Part shown: piece after piece, positions 34,404 through 45,982 of the stretch | How the letters are laid out: each line of letters opens with the position of its first letter | How positions within the stretch are numbered: the first letter of the stretch is position 1 | NCBI RefSeq assembly: GCF_030253575.1 | Contig: NC_080564.1 | Location: 4,632,501-4,696,500 of the forward strand | Length of the DNA: 64,000 nucleotides | Direction of reading: 5' to 3' | Origin: Rhododendron vialii | Lineage: Eukaryota; Streptophyta; Magnoliopsida; Ericales; Ericaceae | The notes under the pieces: generated by a model | Databases searched by the model: none | The model's input: only the letters and a program-made list of their open reading frames with translations | Told to the model about the DNA's origin: nothing | Translations under genes and position numbers: made by a program

Positions 34404-36740
34404 GTCACTTGATTTTAATAGTAAAATCAGAGACGATTTCGTGTTTTTTTTTTAAGGCATGACTTGGGTTTTTTTTTTCTTATTGATTCTGAATGGTTCA
34501 TAGATGCGGTATTTTTGTTTAGCAAGTCTGAGTTTCAATATAAGGGAATTTGTTATTTAAAAAAAAAAAAAAGGGTCGGGTTGGGCGGGTTTGGATTTGG
34601 CTTGACCCATATCCGACCCGACCCATTTCAACCCATTTGCTTTTTGACCCATATTTGACCCACGATCCGTTTCAACCCGTCCAAATCCGTCCGTTTGCCA
34701 CCTCTACTCAAAAATCATTCCGGTCTTACTCTTACATAGACAACCCTCTTCAATTCCTGCAAGAGAACCCATTTACTTCTTCGTGAAATGACCTGTTACG
34801 GATCCCTGAGCATCTTTCAAGTCCAATATTATGTCTTTTGAAAACTCTCATATATAGTAGCGATCCTAGCTAGAAAACCATCATAATATTTATCCGTTGA
34901 ATCTAAGGAATTAATATTGACTGTTATTAGGGGACTATGTAGTTGGATATTACATTTACATATTCTTTAACCAAAATATTCCAGAGCAATATATTTTACA
35001 CGAATTTTCAATCGTAAATAAGTATATAACACATGATTATAAAAAACAAGTATATAAAACTCTTAGCCTAAGGGTTTGGTGCATGGTCCATAAAACCTTT
35101 CGACGCTTCAATCCTAAAGAACCTTACTATAGAAACGTCGCAGGTAGCTAAGCAAAATTCTAAAAAAGATAATTAAGTTATCTGCACCTACTTCGTGTCA
35201 CCTGTGAAATGTGTGAATTTACAACTTCATAAGCAATAAACTCGTATGAGTATATAACGTATAAAATACCGGAACTACATTATTTTTTCCATAGAAATAA
35301 CTAAGGTTGGTAATTTGTAGGGTTCACAATGGTTCAGCCTTGCATTGTGACAGCAAGGATAATCAACAAGGTCAAGTTGCAACAATATAATGATGAACGT
35401 GAGAGATCTGATAGTTAAAATGATAGAAATTGTATGAAGTTCAATAAACCATATTTTCATAATAATCAAAACGGCAGTCACAGATTAACCAAAATTTATC
35501 AGGGAGCCACCCTGAATGCCAACTCGGTGTCTGTGAAAAACGAGTAACGAGTTAAATAGGATATTCAGCCAATTTAAGTTTGGCAAAAAATGGGCATTGG
35601 TCAGGCCATAGAATGACCTTGAGATGTTCAATTGGTGGTGTAAAAAAACATTAGTTATTCATTTGAGATTCAGAATGGGTAAAACTAGTGCTCGAAGGTA
35701 AATAACTCACAAGGGTATTTTCAGAAAAAGAATGGGAATCAAAACTCCAAAATTTAGATTCAGTAAGCCAACCAATTGACTGGTTTCAAGCTCATTGACA
35801 TTCTCTCCCCTGTACGTACCCAAAAAAGAAGAAGAGAAGAAGAGGATATGGGAAAAATGAATAGTGAACCATGGGTTTTGGTCTTATCAAAAAAAAAAAA
35901 ACCATGGGTTTTGGTGAACTTTTTTGAATAAAGACAAAAAAATCGGTAGTGAAATTTATGAAGATTGATTGGACCATTTCATCCATCTTTCCATCGCTTC
36001 AGATTACCAACTTTTTCTGCATTTCCCCTTCAAATGAAAAACATAATACAGCGATTAAACTTCAGAATGAACCAGTTTGAACTGATATCTGGACAGGGAT
36101 GGAGCAATGGTCGTACAGTCTTCCCCTACCCAGTAGATCAGTCTTCCCTTACCCAGTAGATCGAAGCCAACAAAACTGGGCTTTATGGATCGAAACATGC
36201 GGGTCTTAAAGAATCTGGGGCTTTCAATGTGCATCGAAACAAGCGAGCATTAACGTCGCAGGAGCACGCGGCAATACAGATACTCCGTAGGCTCTACATA
36301 AAAGTATCTCGTAGCAACCGCTTTGCTTCTAAAGAGATTGTTTTCAACTTTCTAGGAATCAATCTCCAGTGCATTTTCCACCTCCCATGTTGAGTAAAAA
36401 CTCAATATGGAGATTACCGATTCTATTGCATAAATCTATCAGTCAGTGTCTAGCACCCTGTGGCAATATCGCTTGGTAACGCTCAATAACTTCACACCTT
36501 TTTGAGATTCTACAATTGGTAAACTTTACAAGGCAAAAAGACAAATAAATATCAAAATCTATCAATTGAGAACTTTTAAATTATGGCACGCCCTAAGAAC
36601 AATTCTATAAATCAGCCTCACTGTCAGTAATCTCAAGTCCGCAACTTTATCCCATTCATCTTGTCATAAATACTCAAGGACTTGTAACAAGAAAAGAAGA
36701 TTACCCCAAATGGGTAACATGGCAATCCAGAAGAACAATT

Positions 36741-39700
36741 TCAACTTGGCCAGAGCTGTGAGAGGGCTTTCCCCTTTTGGCATGTTGTCACGCAATCCAG
36801 TGCCATCTCCCCCAGCTGTTTCTCAACATCCTCAACGGGAAGGCAGGCATCCACAGTCTACAAGCAATTCACAAAAAAATAGGTTAGTCTGAGAATGAGA
36901 CAAGTTCACTTATCTGCGATCGAAGTCGAAATGACAATTGAATCCACATGTATGCTGCATTGAGCCAGTAAAGCGAAGGAAGCAGAAATAAAGACGCAAT
37001 ACTTGGCTAGAAAAGAAAAGGAGGAAAAATGAAAACTATCACTAAAATGGACAAACAAGTTGTCCATGAGATGGAGAATGAGAATGAGAATGAGAACAAG
37101 AAACCTATGTTGTCATGTGGTGCGTATGCTAAAAGGCCATGGCTTGGTGTTAAAACAACAAGGTCTCAACAAACTCTGAGGTGACACACACAACAAAGAG
37201 AATAGACTGCACAGTTTTCTGGTTAGAGTAAGGCCATCAGATCACTGCCATGAAAACAGAGAGAGAGAGAGAGAGAGATGGTACCTTCCACGACACATCA
37301 TGGAGTAACTGATATGAATGGGCAACTTTCCTTTGAAACTCAAGCTGCTCATATCTCTCACCTCCGTAGCCTCCTCTTTCCGCAGCTTTCTGGCAATCAA
37401 AGTCAGTTTCCCGAATTCTATTTACTTAGTGGAGATAAATGCACACAGGAAGTGGAAGCTGATACATTGGTATGTGATTCTCTTTCTATGGACATAAACA
37501 ACCCACTTAGCAACTTAAGTGCTCTACCACATGTCATTCACCCTCTCCAAGAACTTGGTATAGACGTGAAATAAGCCAAACAGATGAATGATCGATAAAC
37601 TTATTGAGAATCGTCACATTCTCAAGCAAGTCCCATGAATCATGAAGCCACTTACTTTTTTTTCTATCCTTTCTCTGGGAAGTACAAATTGGTGTGCCTT
37701 GCAGAGCATATTGACCAACAAGAAAGGCAACCCAGATTTTCATCAACTGAACTTTCTTTTTCGCTGGAAAGTAAAATCAAAAGACCAATATAATAACAGA
37801 AACTTAACTATTGAGTTCTTTTATTCAGTACGAAGAAATTGAAAAAATTATGCATGCACTAAAGTACTTCATTTTTTGTTTGAAAATTGCACGTACATTT
37901 CGTAGGAGACATTTAGGGACGGTGGGAGAACTAGGTTCACACAACAAGACTAAATGGGACTGAGAATGAAACCGGTAAAGTATTCAATCTGCAAGCTTCA
38001 ATACATGGCTGAGATATTTAATGTCAACCCACAGTAATTTCAACACCATGAAAATAGAACAAATTACCTCTGGTGGTATATCAAGATATAACACTAGATC
38101 TGGAGCCAGCAACCCCATCTCCGGTGCCTGGTAAACAAGAACTCTTGTCTTTTCACTAGCTAAAGGAAGAAAGGGAGAAAAACATGCGCCTATAATGGTT
38201 TGAAGCATGTCTGTACCTTACACCATTCAATATCAAGTCCTTTGGCAGATGAAAAAGCCACCCCAGAATACGAATAGCGATCCACAATGAGGCTTGTTCC
38301 ACTTCTCAGCCTCGTCTCCATCAAGGATCTGCAGGTGAATTGAGAGGTGATCAGTTGCAAATGTCAGACATCTCAAATATTTCCTTCTGCAGATATGAAC
38401 TTAAGCATAAAGAAAAATTCGATTAACCCGAGAAAAGCTATTAACTTCAACATTACTCTCGTCATACAGACAATAAAGATGAATTGCTAATTCCCTACAA
38501 ATGCAGCAAAGGAACAGTTACATCCCGTTGAAAATACCAAATAGGAATAATCAGTAGAACCCGTGTTCAGATTTGTTCAGATTCCAGTTACCAATACAAC
38601 TCCAGTTATAAAGGAAGCATTAAAATTCTTATAATTCTTCATTTCATGTGAACCAATAGACATTACAACATTCACATCCACTTTTCTGGTTCTCACTTTT
38701 TTTCTCTGCACAGAAATACAAATAGTTTTAGTAGCATTCGATGCATCTATGGTGTAAAGTGCAAACTCCTTTCACGGGAACAAACCAGTGTGTAAACCAA
38801 CCATACTCCAGCTTAAGCCCACCTAGTTCATCAAAACAAGAATGTTCACTCATAAATGTAGGAAGACCATGGCAAACAAAAAAAAACGAAAATCAAATTC
38901 GTTTTCTTATGAAGGCTGAAAAACTAATGAAGCAAACTGAAAATAAATAAAAGATCTAAAATTCTGAGTTCTCACTATGAAGCAAAGTCCCACATCGCCT
39001 AGGTACCTAAGTAATATGAAGTATATAAACGTGAGGGCACCCTCACTTCGATAGCTAGCTTTTAGAGTTGAGTTCTACTCAAGATGGTGTAACATGGTAT
39101 CAGAGCTCAGGTTGCAAGAGATCTTTGGTTCAATTCTCTCTATTTGAATTTTTTCCTGTTTGCATTCTGCTTATCTCTTTCGTATTCTGCTTTGCTCTGT
39201 CTATGAAAATTTACATTTCCACATGTAAGACGGGTTTGCACGTGAGAGAGGGTGTAATATATCTTGATAACATTGTTCAGCCCATTTCCTAACAACTTAA
39301 GCTTTTGGGACTACTGGTAACTTAACATGGTAGCACAGTTAGACACCAGAGGTAGGGTGCGTGTATTTGGCCTGCATGTGGCAAGTGCTGCCGAGTGAGC
39401 ACAGGGTGTGACACGAAGTCCCACATCGCCTGAGTACCAAAGTAATATGAAGTATATAAGCGTGAGGGTACCCTCACTTCAATAGTTAGCTTTTGAGGTG
39501 GAGTTCTACCCAAGACCGTGTAACACTCACAAACCTTCATAGGAAACAGAAAAATAACATGGTGGACGATAAAGTGAAATCAACCTCTTCTCCCAACGAT
39601 TTGCACTAAAGAGTAGATGTATCGCGTGATCATCCAACTGTGACTCGTTAGCAAGATAAGAGGAAATCATTTGGCCAACACCCGTATTTCTATCAGGAAA

Positions 39701-39844
39701 ACGCCATGATTCAACTAAATAGCCAAGTCTCTCCAAGAAAGAAAGCAGTCTACTTGATTGTGAGGTCTTCCCACAACGATCCAGCCCTTCTAGCACAATC
39801 AAAGCACCTCTTGAATCACTTTTGTGGTTGTTTTCCAAGTGCAT
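36741..39844 (-). CDS. ZEU1: Thymidylate kinase (dTMP kinase)
   Basis: Phosphorylates dTMP to dTDP with ATP for dTTP synthesis; in Arabidopsis the orthologue is ZEUS1. Coding exons on the minus strand: 39585-39844, 38217-38328, 38068-38127, 37285-37389, 36741-36857. They sum to 654 bases, or 217 aa. The P-loop is GLDRCGKT (20-27). The segment ESWRFPDRNTGVGQMISSYL and the catalytic VDRYSYSGVAF (D103-R104-Y105) follow, then LAPDLVLYLDIPPE, a LID-like KAAERGGYGGERYE, and the end LSQLWPS. I chose the ATG at 39844. The frame stays open further upstream without an ATG in the inferred leader exon, so a longer organelle-targeted form, known in Arabidopsis, cannot be confirmed. A likely leader exon lies at about 41256/41316-41400. 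A TRIM element occupies the first coding intron. Confidence 0.93.
37257..37278. repeat. (GA)n microsatellite just inside thymidylate kinase intron 4
   Basis: On the gene strand this is a CT run beginning six bases after the exon-4 donor (AAG|GTACCATCTCTCTC). It may influence splice-site recognition. Confidence 0.9.
38976..39525 (+). mobile_element. TRIM element in thymidylate kinase intron 1
   Basis: LTRs of 119 bases at 38976-39094 and 39407-39525 share AAGTCCCACATCGCCT, AGTAATATGAAGTATATAA, ACCCTCACTTC and GTGTAACA. The right copy begins TGTGA; in the left copy the first dinucleotide has mutated to TA. A perfect 5-base duplication CTCAC flanks it (38971-38975, 39526-39530). The primer-binding site TGGTATCAGAGCTC starts directly after the left LTR at 39095, the standard initiator-tRNA-Met type. 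The interior of 312 bases has no coding capacity. It is antisense to the host gene, and its LTR differs from that of the TRIM at 5568. Confidence 0.93.
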
Positions 39845-40861
39845 TTTCCTTACAGAACTCTTGAATGGAAAATTCAAATTCAATGACCGACGAGTTGCTA
39901 CTGCCTGAAATTTTCTGAAAAGGAACAAAATTGACTTATATCCACCCCCAAATGTGCATGCACGCATGTGCACACAAAGAAGGAAATCAAAATGAAATGC
40001 TAGGTTTGAAACCAGACAAGTTGATAGTGAAAACAAAAAATGAAAACAAAAATGAATGAACTCAACATTTATCTACCGAATTTGGTACAAGTACCAATAT
40101 TAGGCAAGCTGACATTTCATTTTTCCACTCCCCCCACCCCCATGACTCAGAAAATCAAACAAAGCATAAATGATATTTAAAGTGCTAAAAAACAAGACGA
40201 TAAATAGATAGGCCTTACAAGAGATATCCAGTGGAAGGATGCTCAAAAAACCTTCGAAGTTGAGACATAGGAAACATGTGTCATGACACTCGAATACACC
40301 CAAGCCTCCAATCTGGGATTGTGGAAAGAAAACCAAATCACAATTATGCCTATTGAAATGAGAGACAACAGAATCGATAGAGCCGATTGAAGGATTAAGT
40401 TGGATGCAATGTAATAAGCCATAGATTGCAAGCCGTAGACTCCAGCTGCATATTAAGACTCAACAAAAACCTATAAGAAGCCTATTGAGACAACCACAAT
40501 ACCATCTTTATGGTGCCGAGCACACACAAAATAGAACAAAAACTAACATATTAAAACTTTCAGACAAAAGAGGACCCCTTCGAGAGCTTTGTCGTAACCA
40601 TTTAACTCATTAAAAAAGTAAGTTTATTCGGTTCGATAATTATGTGATACCACTTCCAACTCACCAGTCTAAGCAGGTGATACTGGATTGAACCACAACA
40701 GACACCGGCACTCACTGCATTTGATTTGGTGATGTCATGATGTGCAAGCACTTAAAACCATAGCAGTTAAATAACCAAAACATGGACAGTAAAATGGAGT
40801 GCCTCCAACCCTATATTACTTAACAAATTTAAACCCATAGCGAGAAGCAGCAGTTAGATGG

Positions 40862-40936
40862 GCTGTAGGGATTACGGATTAGTCCGAGGTGTGCGGAAGC
40901 TAGCCGGGGACACCCTGCATTATCCCAAAAAAAAAA
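40862..40936 (+). mobile_element. 5'-truncated Au-like SINE
   Basis: GGATTAGTCCGAGGTGTGCGGAAGCTAGCC followed by GGACACCCTGCATTAT and an A run is the 3' half of the same SINE found complete at 55432-55615. The tRNA-like head is missing. It lies upstream of the first coding exon of thymidylate kinase, probably in the leader intron. Confidence 0.6.
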
Positions 40937-41255
40937 ACTATTCTGCTAATGGCACATAAACCAAAATACCATATCAATATCCAAGAACACGCAAACACAC
41001 ACTCCCAAATTGGAGTGACCCCACTGCTGAAAAATGAGAACAGAACTCTGAACTAAAAAGTACAAATCAATACATGGAGGCTTACGAATTGAATTACGAA
41101 AAGAACTGTGATTAATGTTTGATTTGCTATCTGTAACAAATAATGAGAGGGCATTAAAAACATCAATTTCTATTGTATTCCATCAATTTTTTTTTTTTTT
41201 TGCTTTTCAAGGAACGATTCCGTGATTTCTGACTGTAAACGATCGGATTGCTTAC

Positions 41256-41400
41256 TTCAAAGGAGAGTGCGAAGCACGGCTCTTTAGAAACCCTACAGGA
41301 GTTCAAAATACTTACTTCAGAGAGAATCCGAAACGTGGGTCGGTTTGGCCATCACATGAGAGAGAACCGCATGCTCTCACTGTCGGACGACCCAGAACGA
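41256..41400 (-). promoter_or_regulatory. Probable 5' leader exon of thymidylate kinase
   Basis: The minus strand has two near-identical candidate donors: CTCTGAA|GTAAGT (exon end 41316) and CTTTGAA|GTAAGC (exon end 41256). They are 60 bases apart. The stretch contains short upstream ATGs that close quickly. The promoter would lie to the right. Assigned by position and splice motifs only. Confidence 0.4.
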
Positions 41401-42980
41401 AATTGGTTTTCCTATTTTTCATTTTTTAGCTAATTGTGCATTTCGTTGCGAGTCCCATCACGGATTTTCCACAAATAATTCGAACTGTTTATTAAATATT
41501 AAATGTAAAATAATTCTTCAAGAGTTCTAGCGAAAAATCTGTTCAATTCAAATGAAATCTAAATGAAAATTTAGATGAATGGATCAAGCATCTATAGGTA
41601 TCGAATTGAACTGATTTTTCGTGAGAATCCTATAAATAATGTTTTACATTTAATAAAAAGTTATTGTTTGTGTGGACCCGTGATGACCTCACAACAAAAT
41701 CTATGCATAATTCATTTGTGTGGACATACTTTTTATAAATAAAATAAAAATAAAAATTCAGCTCAAACCCACTACGCAAACGGGGCTTAGTTGGAGTATT
41801 TATTTTGGCTTTTTTTTTTTAAGGGGCTAGTTATTGCACCCAAAAAATTGAAAAAAATATAGGAACACAACTCTCTTCGGAGCCCTCTGATGTACGTGAG
41901 ACCACGTGTATTGAACAACTTTGAACTCAGATGTGTCTTAAGTTATGTTCTGAAATTGTGTTCCTAGTATGGCTCAAATAACGGGGCTAGTTATGGAGTA
42001 TTTTCTTGGGCGAAACTTCAAAGTTTGTCCCTCTAGTTTGACCAAACTGCTGTTGGCCCCCCAATTCAATTTTAATTAGTCGACGCCTGGTGCTATACAA
42101 TGTTGTCCCTCAGTTTGGGCTAGATTAGCTTAACTTTTGGCAAATAATTGTGTGGTGACGTGTCTGAAAAGAATAGAATTTATCATTTTCAAATTAACTC
42201 AAAAATAGCAAATTTAATTAGGCAATTGTGATTATCCGTTCGATTACCTCAACTAAAAGGATTTTCCTACATGTATCAATCAATAATAGATTGACGCTCT
42301 TCAATAAAAAAAAGATAACTGAATATAAACAAGTTTGAATTCAATCAAAAGCAAGTTCATATACAATTACTCTTAAGATTTCGACAAGAACAAGACAGAA
42401 ATATAGGTACACTTGAATTGAATTGAAAGCAAGCCTATATGCGACTACTCTTTGGCAAGAAAAAGACAAAAAGATATAAAAATTAGTTTAATTTAATCAA
42501 AAGTGGGCTTATATTCAAATAAGTCTTCAAACTTGCAAAATATTAAGCTATTACTAAATTATTCTAAATCCTAAACTACTCTAAATCTTTGAGCAACCAT
42601 TTTATATGGAATGTCAGATGATGATTTTTTGTCGGGGCTTCTCTCTTTGATTGCTTCTTCTATTTATAGACGATGGGTCTGTTTTCAACTTGTATTCTCC
42701 ATGTTTTCTTTTAGCGCTCAAGTCTTCATTCAAATTTGGTTCCAAAATGCCCTCCATTCCCTCCAAAAATGGTTGCAAAGGCCTTCAAACTGCCATTTGA
42801 CTTGGTTTTCTCAAAAAACTATTCTCCTTTCATGTTTGTTGATGTAGATCATGGCTAATTTCTGGATAATAGGCTCCTACTATTGTACAACATGAATTAG
42901 TTATTCGAAATAATTTACCCAGATGATTCACAGTAAGCATAACTGATTTCCCTTATGAAATAGGTCTCTAATGACACCAT

Positions 42981-43100
42981 TCAATGGTTTTAAGAGTTAA
43001 TTAACGGTTATGCTTAATTATCATCTTAATACCTATCATTTCGATGGTTTTAAGAGTTAATCAACGGTTATGCTTAATTATCATCTTAATACCTATCATT
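42981..43100. repeat. Two-copy tandem repeat, 60-base unit
   Basis: ATGGTTTTAAGAGTTAAT and AACGGTTATGCTTAATTATC appear in both 42981-43040 and 43041-43100. Only two or three differences were seen by eye. Confidence 0.92.
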
Positions 43101-43786
43101 CAATGACCAAACGTGGTCGTTTCCAATCTAAACGATACCGTATAATACTAAAATAACATCATAATTAAACCCTTCGATTATCTGTATCTTAGGCCTAATT
43201 ACAACGTGTTTTGATTGAATCATGCACTGCTTAGTGCCACGTGTAATTTTCTTATTGGGTGATATATTTTAGGATGTAAACACCCTCCGTCCAATCCCCA
43301 TTAAAAGCTCAAACAAAAAGCATCAAGTGTGTGGAGGACTGGTATTTAATTTGAGTGTTTGGCTAGGGTTCTTCATATGCATTTGTTGTTATTGGCAAAT
43401 ACACTAGTTGAAACAGTTGCACAATGAGTGATTTGGAAGGACTCAATGAATAATGACTATTTTTTTTTTTCTTTCGGCCAATGAAAATTGACTCATGGTA
43501 GGACAATTTATAGGTCCACAAACGAAAACCCTCCTTGTCATCTATTTTTGTCACATCTTCATTCCCTCTCACAGTCTCAACCTTCCCTTGCACTTAGAGC
43601 ATGTTATATCTAACCGTCATCTGGATGGCACAAGGATTTTTTTGCTGGAGCCAATCAATCAGAAAGACAAGGTTGGTGTCTTTCGTTATCCCACTTGATG
43701 AAGTGAAAGGACCTCCTGACCGGTGACTTGGCCGGAGTTTCTTACGCTAAGCAGTAGTTTTTCTCTTTCCAATTCACCCAAAAGGT

Positions 43787-43987
43787 CTTGTTCATTTGGT
43801 AACTTTGGATATTTTAGTTTTGATAGTAGATGGAGAGAGAAATAGGATAATGCTCGGAGAGTTGGATAATGAGTGGAGAAAGATAAAGAGAGAAATGAAA
43901 TTTATAATTGAAGAAATAGGGTAACGATTAGAGAAAGATATAGGGTAATGGTAGTAAAAAACAAAGTAAAATATCAAAACGAACAAG
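43787..43987 (-). mobile_element. PIF/Harbinger-like MITE, CTTGTTCATTTGG family
   Basis: The ends CTTGTTCATTTGGTAAC and ATCAAAACGAACAAG are inverted repeats. The interior consists of GAGAGAAATAGGGTAATG-type repeats. It is the reverse orientation of the element at 48849-49088 in the GTE gene. Confidence 0.6.
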
Positions 43988-44094
43988 GGCAAGGATTTTA
44001 TTTTATAGCTTTATTAAGGATTTGTATGGCGAGAGAACATTCCACGATGATAAAATCACGAGGTGTCACTCAAGCTTTGTTTCACTAAGCTTTT

Positions 44095-44440
44095 TGGAGT
44101 ATTTTGCTTATTTTATTTTTTTTTAAATTTTTTCTCGCTTGTGTTAGATTCGTCTAAACGAGAGGAATCGAAAAAGTAAAATTTTTATCTTTTTACCTAA
44201 ATATTTTTGAAAATATCCAAGAAAAAACCCCAAAAGTCGGGTTTTGGGTTTTTTGGGCTTTATCTTAGATATTTTTCAAAAAATATTTGGATAAAAATCA
44301 TAAATATTTTACTTTTTTGATTCGACTTGATGAAATGAACTAATACTAATTTACAACAGTCAGGCGCAAAACTAACAAATGTAAAAAAAAAAATTGAATA
44401 AAGACAAAACAAGGAAAAAAAACCCAAAAAAATTAGTGGA
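44095..44440. mobile_element. Foldback miniature element, TTTTACC-AAATATTTT family, copy 3
   Basis: The core TTTTACCTAAATATTTTTG...AAAAAATATTTGGATAAAA is an inverted pair. The outer part GCGCAAAACTAACAAATG and GACAAAACAAGG matches the other copies. The left border is near GTTTCACTAAGCTTTTTGG. Confidence 0.65.
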
Positions 44441-44925
44441 GTAAAGGCCTCAATTGATGCAAATGGAACTTTGGAAATCAAAGTTAATCTTTGTTCAAAC
44501 CAGAACCAAAAACTGAAAATAAGTACTTAATTTTTAAGAAGGTAATTTTAAACTAAAAAATAAAGTGTTTACATAAATAATTTTTCTAGCAATATGAATA
44601 TTGATTGATAGATCTTATCAAGATCTTTTATACAATGCAAAAAAATACGGAGTAAAAAAATTAATATTTATTTATATTATATTTTAATTTAAAAATATGA
44701 AATAAATATTTATTTTTTAAAAATGTGTTATGCAACGGGCCTGATGCTTAAAAATTCACTCTTTTATCTTTCTTAGCCATGTAAATTATCAGACAGCAAT
44801 TAATTAAGTCGGACACACCGGTACCCGCACACGGTATTACTAACCCCTGTTGGATTACGCGGCGCAAACCATCCAACGGCCCATATCGCTCCGGATCCAG
44901 TGAGAGAAAAACCAAGCGGGGCTGG

Positions 44926-45922
44926 CTTTATAAAGTCGTCCCCTCTCTCTCTCTACGAGCGCTTCCTTCTCTCTCTAAAAACTTCGAAGCCAGCAGAGCA
45001 GAGTTCCTTCTTCGATCTCCACTTCGCACTCCATCCGTCACGAGATCCAGCCTCTTCAACTGCTCCACTCCTTTCGTTTCACTGCTTCGAGCGCGGTTCG
45101 ACCCTATCTAAGTCGGCTTCGAGCTTCGATTTCACTCGAGTTTCCAATCTAGGGTTAAACTGCTCGGCTGCTGGGTATTGTATTTTTTGCCAATTCGTAC
45201 GGAAATTACTTTCGGTTAATGGTATTTATCTTCCCTCTGGAGTCCGTTTTGCTGAGTTGTTTCTCTCTTTACGACTCGAGGACGAGTTTTGAGCCCCGAT
45301 TTTAAGGTTAGGGTTTCGTTTGCATCGTCTTCGTTACTATTGGTCTTTTGGGTATGAGTGGAATTCGGGAAAGAATAGAGGATTTGGAGGATGTTACTTG
45401 TTGAAACCTAGTTGTTGATTTTTGAATTTCACTTCGTGTGAATGCTGAGTTTCGTCGGTATACTAGTTGGAAGAACCAAAGTACGTTACTTTAGTGACAA
45501 ATGAATTTTGTGTAATGGAATTTGGTAAAATTCAGAGGACGTGGAGTGTGTTCTTGAAAACCTTGTTATTTGTGTGATGAATTTTGAAGTGATTATCAAC
45601 GTAATTGCAATTAATTCCGTTAATCAATCTATCTGAAATTTTTTTCAAATCGTTCACTAAGTTGAACCCAAAATACATGGAATAGTGGACCTGTGTGTAT
45701 GATTATGATGTGTAGAAGCATATGGCTAGTATATTAAGAAAGTGATGCATTTAGTTTACTGTTTTTTTAAATACATGCAAAATAATAAACATTTAAATTG
45801 TGGAGCAAATTGTCCATTAAGTTGAATCTAAAATACAAGGAATAGTGCACCTATGGATGTCATTATGATGTATAGAAGCACATGGTTCAAGGAACTTATC
45901 TTTGCACAATTAAAATCTGCAG
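44926..45922 (+). promoter_or_regulatory. Core promoter, leader and leader intron of the GTE gene
   Basis: A TATA-like CTTTATAAAG lies at 44926-44935, followed by a CT-rich leader from about 44940. A likely leader intron runs from the donor AAG|GTTAGGG (about 45306) to the acceptor TGCAG at 45921-45922. The ATG is 60 bases into the next exon, at 45983. The frame is open for 14 codons upstream but has no ATG there. Inferred from motifs. Confidence 0.5.
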
Positions 45923-45982
45923 AACGGTTATTGGATTGAAGTGTATAGCACAGAAGTCATCTTCGAAACAATTTTACTGTGG

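Larger units (their letters stand above)
27618..36740. other. Gene-poor spacer DUF7950 gene / thymidylate kinase
   Basis: No recognisable gene lies here. It holds the non-LTR insertion (30048-31065), a local duplication series (31.1, 31.8 and 35.0 kb), a Mutator-like foldback element, two short tandem repeats, a CT microsatellite and further foldback elements, listed separately. I see nothing supportable in 27660-30030 beyond AT-rich DNA, or in 35500-36700. The thymidylate kinase 3' UTR should lie just left of 36741. Confidence 0.6.
41401..44925. other. Divergent spacer thymidylate kinase / GTE gene
   Basis: AT-rich. It holds a two-copy tandem repeat (42981-43100), a GTTCATTTGG-type element (43787-43987), a copy of the ATCCAAGATAAAG foldback family (44095-44440) and a partial AT-rich element (about 44515-44735). 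The remaining open frames are short and without family resemblance. Confidence 0.6.

Noticed and set aside
37278-37574. Plus-strand frame over thymidylate kinase exon 4
   Set aside because: Antisense shadow of the real exon plus adjoining intron.
39845-40036. Extension of thymidylate kinase to a Met at about 40036
   Set aside because: The upstream part crosses a good polypyrimidine-AG acceptor (CCTTTTCAG) and reads like intron; only the segment next to the ATG at 39844 looks protein-like.
45941-45982. Start of the GTE protein at 45941
   Set aside because: That position is GTG, not ATG; the first ATG in frame is 45983.
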